DNA of 59,317 bases. Source: Cytidiella melzeri. Its lineage: Eukaryota > Basidiomycota > Agaricomycetes > Polyporales > Irpicaceae. The notes under the pieces were generated by a model, which did not search any database, was not told where the DNA came from, and was given only the letters and a program-made list of their open reading frames with translations. The stretch covers positions 1 to 59,317 of the forward strand of contig JABYQR010000286.1 in NCBI GenBank assembly GCA_022592445.1, given 5' to 3'. Below are positions 56,927 to 59,317 of this stretch, one piece after another (the first letter of the stretch is position 1; each line of letters begins with the position of its first letter). Made by a program: the position numbers and the translations under genes.

Positions 56927-57705
56927 GCTTTTAACTTAACTACATCCACACTCTCAACGACATCCACCAACCAGTATCCCCCAAGCTTTCTTATAAGTAA
57001 GTTTCTCTACTTTACTTTGTTTGGCCACATAGTAGTAGTAGAGCTGTACTGGTTGACTGCCTCAGCTTCGAATACAATATTCCCAACTGATCTTCTACAG
57101 CTAATTCCCTCACCTACTTGCCCCTTGCGTACGCACTCCCAACCCAGCTGAATACTTAAGCCACCCTTGGTGGTTCTCGACTTTAACGAGTCGTGCATTA
57201 CGCGGAATCTGCCTAACACGCAGTGTAAAATCCGGTGGTGGAGGAACAAGCTCCCACTTGTACAAGTGGTAGATCGGCGGAGTAGTACAATAGGAGGGTA
57301 GTGTTGAGTGGCACTCTAAGCTCGTGACTTAGAGGCCTAGGACCTTCGTGTTGGCGCACGTCAGTCAGTCCTGGAATTAGAAATCGCCGCTTTTTGTAGC
57401 TGTAGAATTTCTTGAGGCATGTCGTCCACTTTTACTTTTGGTATCACGGAGATTGTGGACTCTCCAATACTTCGTGGTGTTTCTTACATGCGCCATTATG
57501 TTTTCGTCGTATCATACCGACTGGTAGAAGTCGAAGTTGCAAGTGGTCATACTCGTCTTGAATCACTTGTGGAAAACTTTTACTCACATTCGACTTTTCC
57601 ATTAGCAATCCCCAGGACTTTCTGAAGGAAAGTGTTGTGGATTGAATACGACGACATAAATCTTATACTTTTGATTCTTTCTTCCAGACCGTTATATTTT
57701 TGAAG
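56927..57705. other. Leader of the LTR C element and upstream region of the 470-codon ORF
   Basis: Contains a 68-codon ATG ORF on plus (57419-57625) and an 80-codon minus ORF (57007-57249); neither resembles a known family. A CTTCCAG at 57681-57687 could be a splice acceptor just before the ATG at 57706. No retrotransposon coding sequence recognised. Confidence 0.4.
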
Positions 57706-59118
57706 ATGCCGAATAACTCTCGCCGCACTTTCCGTCGCGTCAATGCCCGCTTCGCTCCCCATTCTCCCAATGATCCCTACCGTGTCCATGATTATACTCG
57801 GTTTGACCGTATGGGTCACCCTATCGTCATGGAGATAAGGAGTTCTTCAACTCCCATCTCCATCCGTATGAGTCAAACCGACGCTCAGGATGCCAGGATC
57901 AATGTCAACTACGTTGACAGGGACGGAGTTCGGCGCATGGAATCGATGGAGTACAGCCTTCTCGGTCGTCATGGCTGGGATATGTTCAGGCAGAGTGATA
58001 GGCAAAGGCACCTCCGGGAGGTCAATCGTATCATTGATGAAGCCAATCGTGAGGCGGAATTGGATTTATACAGACAAAGGCCTCGCAATGTCAGTGCGGA
58101 AATAAGGGCACATCAAACCCAAAGTTCTTCCAGGGTTAATGCTGCACCTCCGCGCCGATCTGCGTCGCCGTCGCACCCTCATCCCCATCGTCATCCTACT
58201 CCAATGCCACCGCCTTTTGTGAGTGCAGGATTATCGCTTTGGGACATGGTTGCCCAAGCATTAAATAATTTTGCATCTCCACAGACTTCTTCTACAATGG
58301 TCAATCCGCCTACACCGGTCATTCCGGATATCGTTGATGGTATGAACGGTTTAAATATCAGTTCACCAGTTTCTCATGACTCTTCAGAACCAGTAGTCCA
58401 GGCCGCTTCAGCTGCCGAGCCTACTCCTGTTCCGTCCTCCACTACTCAGGAGGAGGGACAGGTTGAAGATGAATGGCCAACGGTATTCGCTCCCCAACCA
58501 GTCGTTCCCACCTTTTCATTCGACGACTGGGTCCACGTTGATCGTACAGACACTAGGCCGGCTTCGCCCGTCTATCCGTGTGGTATGGTTTACGGCGTGG
58601 ATGGACCAAAGGGGGAGGTTTTCAGGCCGGAGCAAGTTTGTTCCATCCTCGCCATGCAACACGTCAACCATCCCAACTATGCGCCCAATGAGCTGGTCTT
58701 ACGCTCTAGGGGACTTGTTGATACAATGGTCGTTAGCATGGGCAACAAATGCGAGCACTATCGTGAGATGGTCGAGGAGCTGGAGGAATTTGCCAAGTCT
58801 CAGCGGATCAAGGAAATCACAGCCTGTGCCCGGATCTACCTCAAGCTCAAGAGGGGACAGTGGCCGGACTGCGATAATATCTGGAACACGTACTTTATCT
58901 CAGTTGCGGACTTTCACACAGCAATGGGGGTCTTCAATGGTCGCGATCATCTTAGCGATCACCAGCTGGTCTGGCTGACTCAGAGACGTATGGAGAAGAA
59001 GGAAGACTGGATGAGCATCTTTCATAGGGAGGAAGAGTTCAAAGGTAAAATGAAGGAGGTAAAGATCGAGCCCGCTGCGCTCGAGCCTTCTTTAGAGCCT
59101 GGATCGTCTTCTCTTTGA
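57706..59118 (+). CDS. Unknown protein, 470 aa, Pro/Ser-rich centre
   Basis: Open from the ATG at 57706 (MPNNSRRTFRRVNARFAPHS) to 59118. The N-terminal third is basic and charged (INVNYVDRDGVRRMESMEY, HLREVNRIIDEANREAELD). The centre is His/Pro/Ser-rich (SASPSHPHPHRHPTPMPPP). The C-terminal third is helical and acidic/aromatic (FSFDDWVHVDRTDTRP, RGLVDTMVVSMGNKCEHYRE, ARIYLKLKRGQWPDCDNIW). No signal peptide, membrane span or known catalytic motif. It lies about 0.8 kb after an LTR plus PBS, so a mobile-element origin (gag-like or captured gene) is possible but not shown. I do not recognise the family. Confidence 0.6.
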   Translation: MPNNSRRTFRRVNARFAPHSPNDPYRVHDYTRFDRMGHPIVMEIRSSSTPISIRMSQTDAQDARINVNYVDRDGVRRMESMEYSLLGRHGWDMFRQSDRQRHLREVNRIIDEANREAELDLYRQRPRNVSAEIRAHQTQSSSRVNAAPPRRSASPSHPHPHRHPTPMPPPFVSAGLSLWDMVAQALNNFASPQTSSTMVNPPTPVIPDIVDGMNGLNISSPVSHDSSEPVVQAASAAEPTPVPSSTTQEEGQVEDEWPTVFAPQPVVPTFSFDDWVHVDRTDTRPASPVYPCGMVYGVDGPKGEVFRPEQVCSILAMQHVNHPNYAPNELVLRSRGLVDTMVVSMGNKCEHYREMVEELEEFAKSQRIKEITACARIYLKLKRGQWPDCDNIWNTYFISVADFHTAMGVFNGRDHLSDHQLVWLTQRRMEKKEDWMSIFHREEEFKGKMKEVKIEPAALEPSLEPGSSSL

Positions 59119-59317
59119 ACGGACTCTCTGCGAATCAAACTATACCGCGCACTGTATACTATAAAATATCGCAATGTGTACTTTTATACTTTTACAAACG
59201 GTCATTTTCATTAGCGTAGTCCGTAGTGTACTTGTATACTTTCTCTATCTCTCTCTTGTTCTGCATCGAGTCACGACCATCACGTAGCGCATTCTGACGA
59301 AATTTTATGACTTTTCT

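Noticed and set aside
1..59317. tRNA, 5S rRNA, riboswitch or CRISPR features
   Set aside because: No cloverleaf with A/B boxes, no 5S-like internal control region and no regularly spaced short repeats with unique spacers were seen. The tRNA-Met-like strings are only 12-14 nt primer sites.

Overview
The window looks like nuclear DNA of a mushroom-forming basidiomycete (Agaricomycetes). The genes are dense in short GT-AG introns of about 50-70 nt. They include a C2-NACHT-WD40 NLR of the type common in that class, and the transposons are chromodomain Ty3/gypsy and Ty1/copia elements. No bacterial operon structure, rRNA or CRISPR is present, and I found no tRNA gene.

Layout. Bases 1-800 hold transposon debris: a candidate MITE, a transposase remnant and a long hairpin. 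Next come two intact multi-exon host genes on the + strand, a vacuolar Atg22-type effluxer (1063-3224) and a Dal5/Liz1-type MFS anion permease (about 4007-6810). From about 6883 to 45111 lies a TE island of about 38 kb. In order it holds a 0.2-kb copy of the 3' end of an NLR gene, Copia-1, nested solo LTRs, two broken chromoviruses joined through an unexplained 1.8-kb segment, a large repeat family with ~143-bp monomers surrounding one intact small secreted protein gene, a three-level LTR nest, a degenerate ~100-bp repeat tract, and Copia-2. To the right the host genes resume, all on the - strand: the C2-NACHT-WD40 NLR (45260-50475), an unknown 458-aa protein (51341-52770) and an Atm1-type mitochondrial ABC exporter (53355-55858). 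The window ends with a third Copia-like LTR plus primer-binding site and an unknown 470-codon + strand ORF (57706-59118).

How it fits together. The host genes are housekeeping (vacuolar amino-acid export, mitochondrial Fe-S/glutathione-persulfide export, nutrient uptake) plus one immune-like NLR. The NLR 3' end occurs on both sides of the TE island, so the island appears to have grown between two NLR copies, one of which is now only a stub.

Most notable signals: (1) two LTR families carry a 60-68 nt intron-like segment in the leader just after the TATA box, bounded by exact direct repeats, with a perfect TACTAAC branch site in one copy; (2) three Copia-type elements have a PBS matching the anticodon arm of initiator tRNA-Met, while the chromovirus has a PBS matching its own predicted mRNA 5' end (Tf1-style self-priming); (3) inactivating changes fall repeatedly at CpG sites, including altered catalytic dyads in all four reverse transcriptases, two of the three changed residues of one integrase triad, and all three LTR-LTR substitutions of Copia-1; (4) one LTR promoter has a helically phased cluster of Gcn4/CPC1-type TGAGTCA sites.
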